Source: Liolophura sinensis
Taxonomy: Eukaryota > Mollusca > Polyplacophora > Chitonida > Chitonidae
DNA length: 16,972 nucleotides
Assembly: GCF_032854445.1 (NCBI RefSeq)
Contig: NW_027018539.1
Coordinates: 1 to 16,972 of the forward strand
Reading direction: 5' to 3'
The position numbers and the translations under genes are program-made. How positions within the stretch are numbered: position 1 is the stretch's first letter; each line of letters opens with the position of its first letter. The notes beneath the pieces were generated by a model. That model was not told where the DNA came from and did no database searches. It saw nothing but the letters and a program-made list of their open reading frames with translations. Shown one piece after another: positions 1-9,225 of this stretch.

Positions 1-441
1 CTTTTGGCACCTTACTGAAGTGGGTCAGTGTTCAGTTGTACTTTTTACAGCAGACTGTATCAAGTACCTTGTGTTTTTCACGTACAAATGGTGTGGTTTT
101 TCTACACGTAGATAAACACATTGAGATTGTCTTGCACTTAGAAGTAAGGCAATTGCTGGGTGAGTTAAATGGGCTTAGCCCAAAGATTTCAGGTCTTCTG
201 GGCTACCGAAGGGCACATAACTTATAGTCAAAAGTTGAATATAGTAATGACCAGTCGCGATTGTACAGAGTACAGTGTAGCCGATTTCAATTAACAAAAA
301 GACCAGGCAAAAATGCAAAAGTGGAAAAACTGTTCCAGTGCTGCTGTTAAGAGGCTAATCCGACGTATTTTGTGACGAGAAATCGAATGGTGCAAACCGC
401 GTTGCTCTCCGACCAATACTTTTGGCTGTAGTGACAATTGA
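1..441 (+). repeat. Satellite monomer, type A, 5'-truncated by window edge
   Basis: The first ~108 bases of the monomer lie outside the window. It carries the type A block CTTACTGAAGTGGG, GTGTTTTTCACG, the CAGG variant at GATTTCAGG, and the less common AAACACATTG also seen at 2090 and 12520. The 3' end has CTGCTGTTAAGAGG. Confidence 0.95.
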
Positions 442-990
442 ATGATCATTTATGTCATAATCACGTGCCCAGCAACGGCTCTTACTCCATGGAAACCAGG
501 GAAATTTGCAATTTTTCAACAGCTGCCGATGCCTGGCTCAATTCCGCATCTTTTGGCACCTTACTGAAGTGGGTCAGTGTTCAGTTGTACTTTTTACAGC
601 AGACTGTATCAAGTACCTTGTGTTTTTCACGTATAAATGGTCTGGTTTTTCTACACGTAAATAAAGACATTGAGATTGTCTTGCACTTAGAAGTAAGGCA
701 ATTGCTGGGTGAGTTAAATGGGCTTGGCCCAAAGATTTCAGGTCTTCTGGGCTACCGAAGGGCACATAACTTATAGTCAAAAGTTGAATATAGTAATGAC
801 CAGTCGCGATTGTACAGAGTACAGTGTAGCCGATTTCAATTAACAAAAAGAACAGGCAAAAATGCAAAAGTGGAAAAACTGTTCCAGTGCTGCTGGTAAG
901 AGGCTAATCCGACGTATTTTCTGACGACAAATCGAATGGTGCAAACCGCGTTGCTCTCCGACCAATACTTTTGGCTGTAGCGACACTTCA
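442..990 (+). repeat. Satellite monomer, type A
   Basis: Length is 549 bp. Private changes are CACGTATAAATGG, CACGTAAATAAAG and GAACAGG. AATAAA at 660-665 is the only such hexamer I noticed in the region and is a chance variant. The 3' end has CTGACGACAAATCG, related to the monomer at 12520 (GTGACGACAAATCG). Confidence 0.95.
749..829 (+). other. Most conserved 81 bp core of the monomer (shown in the copy at 442)
   Basis: The segment from GGGCTACCGAAGG to CAGAGTACAGTGTAG, about 308-388 bases into the monomer, is almost invariant in all 31 copies that contain it. I see only three recurrent substitutions, namely ATAGTC/ATTGTC, TAATGACC/TATTGACC and CGCGATT/CGGGATT. It contains CGCGA and the interrupted inverted repeat GTAC-AGA-GTAC. 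It may be a protein-binding or otherwise constrained box, but no known box is recognised here. Confidence 0.55.
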
Positions 991-1540
991 ATGATCATTG
1001 ATGTCATAATCACGTGCCCAGCAACGGCTCTTACTCCATGGAAACCAGGGATATTTGCAATTTTTTAACAGCTGCCGATGCCTGGCCCAATTTTGCATCT
1101 TTTGGCACCTTATAAATGTGGGTCAGTGTTTAGTTGTACTTTTTACAGCAGACTGTATCAAGTACCTTGTGTTTTTTATGTACAAATGGTCTAGGTTTTT
1201 CTACACGTAGATAAAGACATTGAGATTGTCTTGCACTTAGAAGTAAGACAACTGCTGGGTGAGTTAAATGGGCTTAGCCCAAAGATTTCAGGTCTTCTGG
1301 GCTACCGAAGGGCACATAACTTATAGTCAAAAGTTGAATATAGTAATGACCAGTCGCGATTGTACAGAGTACAGTGTAGCCGATTTCAATTAACAAAAAG
1401 ACCAGGCAAAAATGCAAAAGTGGAAAAACTCTTCCAGTGCTACTAGTAAGAGGCTAAGCCGACGTATTTTGTGACGAGAAATCGAATGGTGCAAACTGCG
1501 TTGCCCTCCGACCAATACTTTTGGCTGTAGTGACAACTGA
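991..1540 (+). repeat. Satellite monomer, type C (550 bp)
   Basis: It has the type C block with TATAAAT at 1111-1117, an extra A at 1193 (GGTCTAGGTT), and a private TTTTGCATC. The 5' flank GACACTTCA with ATGATCATTG is shared with the monomers at 2640 and 13069. The 3' part has CTACTAGTAAG and AAACTGCGTTGCCC, shared with the monomer at 10873. Confidence 0.95.
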
Positions 1541-2089
1541 ATGATCATTGATGTCATAATCACGTGCACAGCAACTGCTCTTACTCCATGGAAACTAGGG
1601 AAATTTGCAATTTTTCAACAGCTGCCAATGCCTGGCTCAATTCCGCATCTTTTGGCACCTTACTGAAGTGGGTCAGTGTTCAGTTGTACTTTTTACAGCG
1701 GACTGTATCAAGTACCTTGTGTTTTTTATGTACAAATGGTGTGGTTTTTCTACACGTAGATAAAGACATTGAGATTGTCTTGCACTTAGAAGTAAGACAA
1801 TTGCTGGGTGAGTTAAATGGGCTTGGCCCAAAGATTTCAGGTCTTCTGGGCTACCGAAGGGCACATAACTTATAGTCAAAAGTTGAATATAGTAATGACC
1901 AGTCGCGATTGTACAGAGTACAGTGTAGCCGGTTTCAATTAACAAAAAGACCAGGCAAAAATGCAAAAGTGGAAAAACTGTTCCAGTGCTGCTGGTAAGA
2001 AGCTAATCCGACGTATTTTGTGACGAGAAATCGAATGGTGCAAACCGCGTTGCTCTCCGACCAATACTTTTGGCTGTAGTGACAATTGA
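1541..2089 (+). repeat. Satellite monomer, type A
   Basis: It carries GCACAGCAACTGC and CAGCGGACTG, both shared with the monomer at 11422 and the former with the fragment at 16921. Private changes include AACTAGGG and GCCAATGCC. It ends with GTAAGAAGC, a marker also found at the ends of 2640, 7579 and 13069, each followed by a type B monomer. Confidence 0.95.
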
Positions 2090-2639
2090 ATGATCATTTA
2101 TGTCATAATCACGTGCGTAGCAACGGCTCTTACTCCATGGAAACCAGGGATATTTGCAATTTTTCACCAGCTGCTGATGCCTGGCTCATTTCCGCATCTT
2201 TTGGCACCTTATTCATGTGGGTCTGTGGTCAGTTGTACTTTTTACAGCAGACTGTATCAAGTACCTTGTGTTTTTTATGTACAAATGGTGTGGTTTTTCT
2301 ACACGTAGATAAACACATTGAGATTGTCTTGCACTTAGAAATAAGACAATTCCTGGGTGAGTTAAATGGGCTTATCCCAAAGATTTGACGTCTTCTGGGC
2401 TACCGAAGGGCACATAACTTATAGTCAAAAGTTGAATATAGTAATGACCAGTCGCGATTGTACAGAGTACAGTGTAGGCCGGTTTCAATTAACAAAAAGA
2501 CCAGGCAAAAATGCAAAAGTGGAAAAACTGTTCCAGTGCTGCTGGTAAGAGGCTAATCCGACGTATTTTGTGACGAGAAATCGAATGGTGCAAACCGCGT
2601 TGCTCCCCGACCAATACTTTTGGCTGTAGCGACACTTCA
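2090..2639 (+). repeat. Satellite monomer, type B (550 bp)
   Basis: It has the type B block CTTATTCATGTGGG with CTGTGGTCAG, and CACGTGCGTAGC in place of CACGTGCCCAGC. TTCACCAGC is shared with 8128 and 13618. One extra G lies near 2478 (GTAGGCC). AAACACATTG is shared with positions 1-441 and 12520. Confidence 0.95.
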
Positions 2640-3188
2640 ATGATCATTGATGTCATAATCACGTGCCCAGCAACGGCTCTTACTCCATGGAAACCAGGGA
2701 TATTTGCATTTTTTTAACAGCTGCCGATGCCTGGCCCAATTCCGCATCTTTTGGCACCTTATAAATGTTGGTCAGTGTTTAGTTGTACTTTTTACAGCAG
2801 ACTGTATCAAGTACCTTGTGTTTTTTATGTACAAATGGTCTGGTTTTTCTACACGTAGATAAAGACATTGAGATTGTCTTGGACTTAGAAGTAAGACAAT
2901 TGCTGGGTGAGTTAAATGGGCTTAGCCCAAAGATTTGACGTCTTCTGGGCTACCGAAGGGCACATAACTTATAGTCAAAAGTTGAATATAGTAATGACCA
3001 GTCGCGATTGTACAGAGTACAGTGTAGCCGGTTTCAATTAACAAAAAGACCAGGCAAAAATGCAAAAGTGGAAAAACTGTTCCAGTGCTGCTGGTAAGAA
3101 GCTAATCCGACGTATTTTGTGACGAGAAATCGAATGGTGCAAACCGCGTTGCTCTCCGACCAATACTTTTGGCTGTAGTGACAATTGA
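2640..3188 (+). repeat. Satellite monomer, type C
   Basis: The TATAAAT motif is at 2760-2766, followed by a private ATGTTGGTC. The T-run before AACAGC is changed (GCATTTTTTTAAC). The 5' edge matches 991 and 13069. It ends with GTAAGAAGC, like other copies that precede a type B monomer. Confidence 0.95.
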
Positions 3189-3737
3189 ATGATCATTTAT
3201 GTCATAATCACGTGCGTAGCAACGGCTCTTACTCCATGGAAACCAGGGATATTTGCAATTTTTCAACAGCTGCCGATACCTGGCTCAATTCCGCATCTTT
3301 TGGCACCTTATTCATGTGGGTCTGTGGTCAGTTGTACTTTTTACAACAGACTGTATCAAGTACCTTGTGTTTTTTATGTACAAATGGTGTGGTTTTTCTA
3401 CACGTAGATAAAGACATTGAGATTGTCTTGCACTTAGAAGTAAGACAATTCCTGGGTGAGTTAAATGGGCTGATCCCAAAGATTTGACGTCTTCTGGGCT
3501 ACCGAAGGGCACATAACTTATAGTCAAAAGTTGAATATAGTAATGACCAGTCGCGATTGTACAGAGTACAGTGTAGCCGGTTTCAATTAACAAAAAGACC
3601 AGGTAAAAATGTAAAAGTGGAAAAACTGTTCCAGTGCTGCTGTTAAGAGGCTAATCCGACGTATTTTGTGACGAGAAATCGAATGGTGCAAACCGCGTTG
3701 CTCTCCGACCAATACTTTTGGCTGTAGTGACAATTGA
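3189..3737 (+). repeat. Satellite monomer, type B; mosaic with 3-mer boundary inside
   Basis: It has the type B block, CACGTGCGTAGC and GATACCTGGC. Its second half (GGGCTGATCCC, GGTAAAAATGTAAAAG) is nearly the same as that of the monomer at 4835, whose first half is type C. The left boundary of the 1646 bp unit therefore falls inside this monomer, just after position 3346. Confidence 0.95.
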
Positions 3738-4285
3738 ATGATCATTTATGTCATAATCACGTCCCAGCAACGGCTCTTACTCCATGGAAACCAGGGATAT
3801 TTGCAATTTTTCAACAGCTGCCGATGCCTGGCTCAATTCCGCATCTTTTGGCACCTTATTCATGTGGGTCTGTGGTCAGTTGTACTTTTTACAACAGACT
3901 GTATCAAGTACCTTGTGTTTTTTATGTACAAATGGTCTGGTTTTTCTACACGTAGATAAAGACATTGAGATTGTCTTGCACTTAGAAGTAAGACAATTCC
4001 TGGGTGAGTTAAATGGGCTTAGCCCAAAGATTTGACGTCTTCTGGGCTACCGAAGGGCACATAACTTATAGTCAAAAGTTGAATATAGTAATGACCAGTC
4101 GCGATTGTACAGAGTACAGTGTAGCCGGTTTCAATTAACAAAAAGACCAGGGAAAAATGTAAAAGTGGAAAAACTGTTCCAGTGCTGCTGTTAAGAGGCT
4201 AATCCGACGTATTTTGTGACGAGAAATCGAATGGTGCAAACCGCGTTGCTCTCCGACCAATACTTTTGGCTGTAGTGACAATTGA
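3738..4285 (+). repeat. Satellite monomer, type B (548 bp)
   Basis: It has the type B block. One base is lost in the CACGTG motif (CACGTCCC near 3762), shared only with the monomer at 5384. GGGAAAAATGTAAAAG lies near the 3' end. It is the first full monomer of 3-mer copy 1. Confidence 0.95.
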
Positions 4286-4834
4286 ATGATCATTTATGTC
4301 ATAATCACGTGTCCAGCAACGGCTCTTACTCCATGGAAACCAGGGATATTTGCAATTTTTTAACAGCTGCCGATGCCTGGCCCAATTCCGCATCTTTTGC
4401 CACCTTATAAATGTGGGTCAGTGTTCAGTTGTACTTTTTACAGCAGACTGTATCAAGTACCTTGTGTTTTTTATATACAAATGGTGTGGTTTTTCTACGC
4501 GTAGATAAAGACATTGAGATTGTCTTGCACTTAGAAGTAAAACAATTGTTGGGTGAGTTAAATGCGCTTAGCCCAAAGATTTGACGTCTTCTGGGCTACC
4601 GAAGGGCACATAACTTATTGTCAAAAGTTGAATATAGTAATGACCAGTCGGGATTGTACAGAGTACAGTGTAGCCGGTTTCAATTAACAAAAAGACCAGG
4701 CAAAAATGCAAAAGTGGAAAAACTGTTCCAGTGCTGCTGGTAAGAGGCTAATCCGACGTATTTTGTGACGAGAAATCGAATGGTGCAAACCGCGTTGCTC
4801 TCCGACCAATACTTTTGGCTGTAGCGACAATTGA
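4286..4834 (+). repeat. Satellite monomer, type C, divergent
   Basis: TATAAAT is at 4406-4412. Markers shared only with 5932 are TTTGCCACC, TATATACAAA, the perfect palindrome TCTACGCGTAGA at 4494-4505, AAAACAATTGTTGGG and CAGTCGGGATT. TTATTGTC also occurs in 8677 and 14166. Private changes are CACGTGTCC and AATGCGCTT. Confidence 0.95.
4494..4505. repeat. Perfect 12-bp palindrome in the divergent C monomer
   Basis: TCTACGCGTAGA equals its own reverse complement. Most monomers have TCTACACGTAGA here, which is a 5-bp inverted repeat around a 2-bp centre. The perfect form also occurs at 6140-6151 in the 3-mer partner. It may be only a one-base variant with no function. Confidence 0.8.
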
Positions 4835-5383
4835 ATGATCATTTATGTCATAATCACGTGCCCAGCAACGGCTCTTACTCCATGGAAACCAGGGATATTT
4901 GCAATTTTTTAACAGCTGCCGATGCCTGGCCCAATTCCGCATCTTTTGGCACCTTATAAATGTGGGTCAGTGTTTAGTTGTACTTTTTACAGCAGACTGT
5001 ATCAAGTACCTTGTGTTTTTTATGTACAAATGGTGTGGTTTTTCTACACGTAGATAAAGACATTGAGATTGTCTTGCACTTAGAAGTAAGACAATTCCTG
5101 GGTGAGTTAAATGGGCTGATCCCAAAGATTTGACGTCTTCTGGGCTACCGAAGGGCACATAACTTATAGTCAAAAGTTGAATATAGTAATGACCAGTCGC
5201 GATTGTACAGAGTACAGTGTAGCCGGTTTCAATTAACAAAAAGACCAGGCAAAAATGTAAAAGTGGAAAAACTGTTCCAGTGCTGCTGTTAAGAGGCTAA
5301 TCCGACGTATTTTGTGACGAGAAATCGAATGGTGCAAACCGCGTTGCTCTCCGACCAATACTTTTGGCTGTAGTGACAATTGA
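4835..5383 (+). repeat. Satellite monomer, C/B mosaic
   Basis: The 5' part is type C with TATAAAT at 4955-4961 and GTGTTTAG. The 3' part has the type B markers ATTCCTGGG and GGGCTGATCCC and matches 3347-3737. The switch lies at or just after 4992, consistent with unequal exchange between B and C monomers. Confidence 0.95.
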
Positions 5384-5931
5384 ATGATCATTTATGTCAT
5401 AATCACGTCCCAGCAACGGCTCTTACTCCATGGAAACCAGGGATATTTGCAATTTTTCAACAGCTGCCGATGCCTGGCTCAATTCCGCATCTTTTGGCAC
5501 CTTATTCATGTGGGTCTGTGGTCAGTTGTACTTTTTACAACAGACTGTATCAAGTACCTTGTGTTTTTTATGTACAAATGGTCTTGTTTTTCTACACGTA
5601 GATAAAGACATTGAGATTGTCTTGCACTTAGAAGTAAGACAATTCCTGGGTGAGTTAAATGGGCTTAGCCCAAAGATTTGACGTCTTCTGGGCTACCGAA
5701 GGGCACATAACTTATAGTCAAAAGTTGAATATAGTAATGACCAGTCGCGATTGTACAGAGTACAGTGTAGCCGGTTTCAATTAACAAAAAGACCAGGGAA
5801 AAATGTAAAAGTGGAAAAACTGTTCCAGTGCTGCTGTTAAGAGGCTAATCCGACGTATTTTGTGACGAGAAATCGAATGGTGCAAACCGCGTTGCTCTCC
5901 GACCAATACTTTTGGCTGTAGTGACAATTGA
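5384..5931 (+). repeat. Satellite monomer, type B (548 bp)
   Basis: This is the counterpart of 3738-4285, with the same one-base loss (CACGTCCC near 5408). The difference I noticed is GGTCTTGTTT in place of GGTCTGGTTT. Confidence 0.95.
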
Positions 5932-6480
5932 ATGATCATTTATGTCATAATCACGTGCCCAGCAACGGCTCTTACTCCATGGAAACCAGGGATATTTGCA
6001 ATTTTTTAACAGCTGCCGATGCCTGGCCCAATTCCGCATCTTTTGCCACCTTATAAATGTGGGTCAGTGTTCAGTTGTACTTTTTACAGCAGACTGTATC
6101 AAGTACCTTGTGTTTTTTATATACAAATGGTGTGGTTTTTCTACGCGTAGATAAAGACATTGAGATTGTCTTGCACTTAGAAGTAAAACAATTGTTGGGT
6201 GAGTTAAATGGGCTTAGCCCAAAGATTTGACGTCTTCTGGGCTACCGAAGGGCACATAACTTATTGTCAAAAGTTGAATATAGTAATGACCAGTCGGGAT
6301 TGTACAGAGTACAGTGTAGCCGGTTTCAATTAACAAAAAGACCAGGCAAAAATGCAAAAGTGGAAAAACTGTTCCAGTGCTGCTGGTAAGAGGCTAATCC
6401 GACGTATTTTGTGACGAGAAATCGAATGGTGCAAACCGCGTTGCTCTCCGACCAATACTTTTGGCTGTAGTGACAATTGA
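5932..6480 (+). repeat. Satellite monomer, type C, divergent
   Basis: This is the counterpart of 4286-4834, with TATAAAT at 6052-6058 and the perfect palindrome TCTACGCGTAGA at 6140-6151. It has the usual CACGTGCCC and AATGGGCTT where the 4286 copy has private changes. Confidence 0.95.
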
Positions 6481-7029
6481 ATGATCATTTATGTCATAAT
6501 CACGTGCCCAGCAACGGCCCTTACTCCATGGAAACCAGGGATATTTGCAATTTTTTAACAGCTGCCGATGCCTGGCCCAATTCCGCATCTTTTGGCACCT
6601 TATAAATGTGGGTCAGTGTTTAGTTGTACTTTTTACAGCAGACTGTATCAAGTACCTTGTGTTTTTTATGTACAAATGGTGTGGTTTTTCTACACGTAGA
6701 TAAAGACATTGAGATTGTCTTGGACTTAGAAGTAAGGCAATTGCTGGGTGAGTTAAATGGGCTTAGCTCAAAGATTTGACGTCTTCTGGGCTACCGAAGG
6801 GCACATAACTTATAGTCAAAAGTTGAATATAGTAATGACCAGTCGCGATTGTACAGAGTACAGTGTAGCCGGTTTCAATTAACAAAAAGACCAGGCAAAA
6901 ATGCAAAAGTGGAAAAACTGTTCCAGTGCTGGTGGTAAGAGGCTAATCCGACGTATTTTGTGACGAGAAATCGAATTGTGCAATCCACTTTGCTCTCCGA
7001 CCAATACTTTTGGCTGTAGCGACAATTCA
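6481..7029 (+). repeat. Satellite monomer, type C, mosaic
   Basis: It matches 4835-5073 up to 6719 (TATAAAT at 6601-6607), then switches to GGACTTAGAAGTAAGGC and GGGCTTAGCTC, resembling the next monomer. Private changes are CGGCCCTT and GCTGGTGG. The clustered variant GAATTGTGCAATCCACTTTG at 6973-6992 recurs in the monomers at 9226 and 14716. Confidence 0.95.
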
Positions 7030-7578
7030 ATGATCATTGATGTCATAATCACGTGCCCAGCAACGGCACTTACTCCATGGAAACCAAAGAAATTTGCAAT
7101 TTGTCAACAGCTGCCGATGCCTGGCTCAATTCAGAATCTTTTGGCACCTTACTGAAGTGGGTCAGTGTTCAGTTGTACTTTTTACAGCAGACTGTATCAA
7201 GTACCTTGTGTTTTATATGTACAAATGGTCTGGTTTTTCTACACGTAGATAAAGACATTGAGATTGTCTTCGACTTAGAAGTAAGGCAATTGCTGGGTGA
7301 GTTAAATGGGCTTAGCTCAAAGATTTGACGTCTTCTGGGCTACCGAAGGGCACATAACTTATAGTCAAAAGTTGAATATAGTATTGACCAGTCGCGATTG
7401 TACAGAGTACAGTGTAGCCGATTTCAATTAACAAAAAGACCAGGCAAAAATGCAAAAGTGGAAAAACTGTTCCAGTGCTGCTGGTAAGAGGCTAATCCGA
7501 CGTATTTTGTGACGAGAAATCGAATGGTGCAAACCGCGTTGCTCTCCGACCAATACTTTTGGCTGTAGCGACAATTCA
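7030..7578 (+). repeat. Satellite monomer, type A, CCAAAG variant
   Basis: Type A. It carries CCAAAGAAATTT, TTTGTCAACAG, TTCAGAATC, TTAGCTCAAAG and TATTGACC, a haplotype shared only with 9775 and 15267. In all three places it follows a C monomer ending in the CAATCCACTTTG cluster, so the two-monomer cassette moved together. GGCACTT and TTATATGTAC are private. Confidence 0.95.
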
Positions 7579-8127
7579 ATGATCATTTATGTCATAATCA
7601 CGTGCCCAGCAACGGCTCTTACTCCATGGAAACCAGGGATATTTGCAATTTTTTAACAGCTGCCGATGCCTGGCCCAATTCCGCATCTTTTGGCACCTTA
7701 TAAATGTGGGTGAGTGTTTAGTTGTACTTTTTACAGCAGACTGTATCAAGTACCTTGTGTTTTTGATGTACAAATGGTGTGGTTTTTCTACACGTAGATA
7801 AAGACATTGAGATTGTCTTGGACTTAGAAGTAAGACAATTGCTGGGTGAGTTAAATGGGCTTGGCCCAAAGATTTCAGGTCTTCTGGGCTACCGAAGGGC
7901 ACATAACTTATAGTCAAAAGTTGAATATAGTAATGACCAGTCGCGATTGTACAGAGTACAGTGTAGCCGGTTTCAATTAACAAAAAGACCAGGCAAAAAT
8001 GCAAAAGTGGAAAAACTGTTCCAGTGCTGCTGGTAAGAAGCTAATCCGACGTATTTTGTGACGAGAAATCGAATGGTGCAAACCGCGTTGCTCTCCGACC
8101 AATACTTTTGGCTGTAGTGACAATTGA
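7579..8127 (+). repeat. Satellite monomer, type C (HOR position 1)
   Basis: TATAAAT is at 7699-7705. GTGGGTGAGTG and TTTTTGATGTAC are shared only with 13069. It has the CAGG variant (GATTTCAGG), GGGCTTGGCCC and GTAAGAAGC near the end. Confidence 0.95.
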
Positions 8128-8676
8128 ATGATCATTTATGTCATAATCACGTGCGTAGCAACGTCTCTTACTCCATGGAAACCAGGGATATTTGCAATTT
8201 TTCACCAGCTGCCGATGCCTTGCTCAATTCCGCATCTTTTGGCACCTTATTCATGTGGGTCTGTGGTCAGTTGTACTTTTTACAGCAGACTGTATCAAGT
8301 ACCTTGTGTTTTTTATGTACAAATGGTCTGGTTTTTCTACACGTAGATAAAGACATTGAGATTGTCTTGCACTTAGAAGTAAGACAATTCCTGGGTGAGT
8401 TAAATGGGCTTATCCCAAAGATTTGACGTCTTCTGGGCTACCGAAGGGCACATAACTTATAGTCAAAAGTTGAATATAGTAATGACCAGTCGCGATTGTA
8501 CAGAGTACAGTGTAGCCGATTTCAATTAACAAAAAGACCAGGCAAAAATGCAAAAGTGGAAAAACTGTTCCAGTGCTGCTGGTAACAGGCTAATCCGACG
8601 TATTTTGTGACGAGAAATCGAATGGTGCAAACCGCGTTGCTCTCCGACCAATACTTTTGGCTGTAGTGACAATTGA
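8128..8676 (+). repeat. Satellite monomer, type B (HOR position 2)
   Basis: It has the type B block, CACGTGCGTAGC, ACGTCTCTT, TTCACCAGC, GGGCTTATCCC and GGTAACAGGC. T at 8221 (CCTTGCTC) is a private change; the second copy has G at 13711. Confidence 0.95.
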
Positions 8677-9225
8677 ATGATCATTTATGTCATAATCACG
8701 TGCCCAGCAACGGCTCTTACTCCATGGAAACCAGGGATATTTGCAATTTTTTAACAGCTGCCGATACCTGGCTCAATTCCGCATCTTTTGGCACCTTATT
8801 CATGTGGGATTGTGGTCAGTTGTACTTTTTACAGCAGACTGTATCAAGTACCTTGTGTTTTTTATGTACAAATGGTGTGGTTTTTCTACACGTAGATAAA
8901 GACATTGAGATTGTCTTCGACTTAGAAGTAAGGCAATTGCTGGGTGAGTTAAATGGGCTTAGCCCAAAGATTTGACGTCTTCTGGGCTACCGAAGGGCAC
9001 ATAACTTATTGTCAAAAGTTGAATATAGTAATGACCAGTCGCGATTGTACAGAGTACAGTGTAGCCGATTTCAATTAACAAAAAGACCAGGCAAAAATGC
9101 AAAAGTGGAAAAACTGTTCCAGTGCTGCTGGTAAGAGGCTAATCCGACGTATTTTGTGACGAGAAATCGAATGGTGCAAACCGCGTTGCTCTCCGACCAA
9201 TACTTTTGGCTGTAGCGACAATTGA
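8677..9225 (+). repeat. Satellite monomer, type B (HOR position 3)
   Basis: This is a type B variant with GTGGGATTGTGG, GATACCTGG, GTCTTCGACTT and TTATTGTC. The same combination recurs at 14166. Confidence 0.95.

Larger units (their letters stand above)
3347..4992 (+). repeat. Higher-order repeat, 3-monomer unit (1646 bp), copy 1
   Basis: Sequence from 3347 to 5073 aligns with 4993 to 6719 at a constant offset of 1646, which is three monomers less one base. The missing base is a shared deletion turning CACGTGCCC into CACGTCCC (near 3762 and 5408). Other private markers shared by the copies are TATATACAAA, a CTACGCGTAG palindrome, ATTGTTGGG, TTATTGTC and CGGGATT. The unit runs from the middle of one monomer to the middle of another. 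About six substitutions separate the copies, for example GGTCTGG versus GGTCTTG and AATGCGC versus AATGGGC. Confidence 0.92.
4993..6638 (+). repeat. Higher-order repeat, 3-monomer unit (1646 bp), copy 2
   Basis: This is the second tandem copy of the 1646 bp unit. Identity continues past the unit end to 6719, then breaks at TTGGACTTAG (copy 1 has TTGCACTTAG), after which the sequence becomes like the following monomer at 7030. It appears only twice in the window, so it looks like a local duplication by unequal crossover rather than the array-wide repeat unit. Confidence 0.92.

Noticed and set aside
171-181. GGGCTTAGCCC as a terminator hairpin
   Set aside because: Five-base arms around one base leave no room for a loop, no T-run follows, and variants (GGGCTTGGCCC, GGGCTGATCCC, GGGCTTAGCTC) change or break the pairing in many copies.
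660-665. AATAAA polyadenylation signal
   Set aside because: It arises from one private substitution in a single monomer. The other copies have TAGATAAA, so it is not a satellite feature.
438-776. Sense open frames of about 100-112 codons repeated in many monomers (also 10320-10658, 11967-12305, 12516-12854)
   Set aside because: They start at TTG, sit in phase with the satellite, and change length when TTTCAGG becomes TTTGACG (a TGA stop). They are broken by indels in other copies. A second sense frame and an antisense frame are often open over the same bases. No domain or signal is recognisable.
442-990. CENP-B box
   Set aside because: No match to the TTCGTTGGAARCGGGA pattern was seen on either strand of the representative monomers.
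4199-4393. Minus-strand frames of 64-67 codons across monomer junctions
   Set aside because: They are short, span the monomer boundary, repeat with the 549 bp period and show no recognisable family. They are best explained as repeat by-products.
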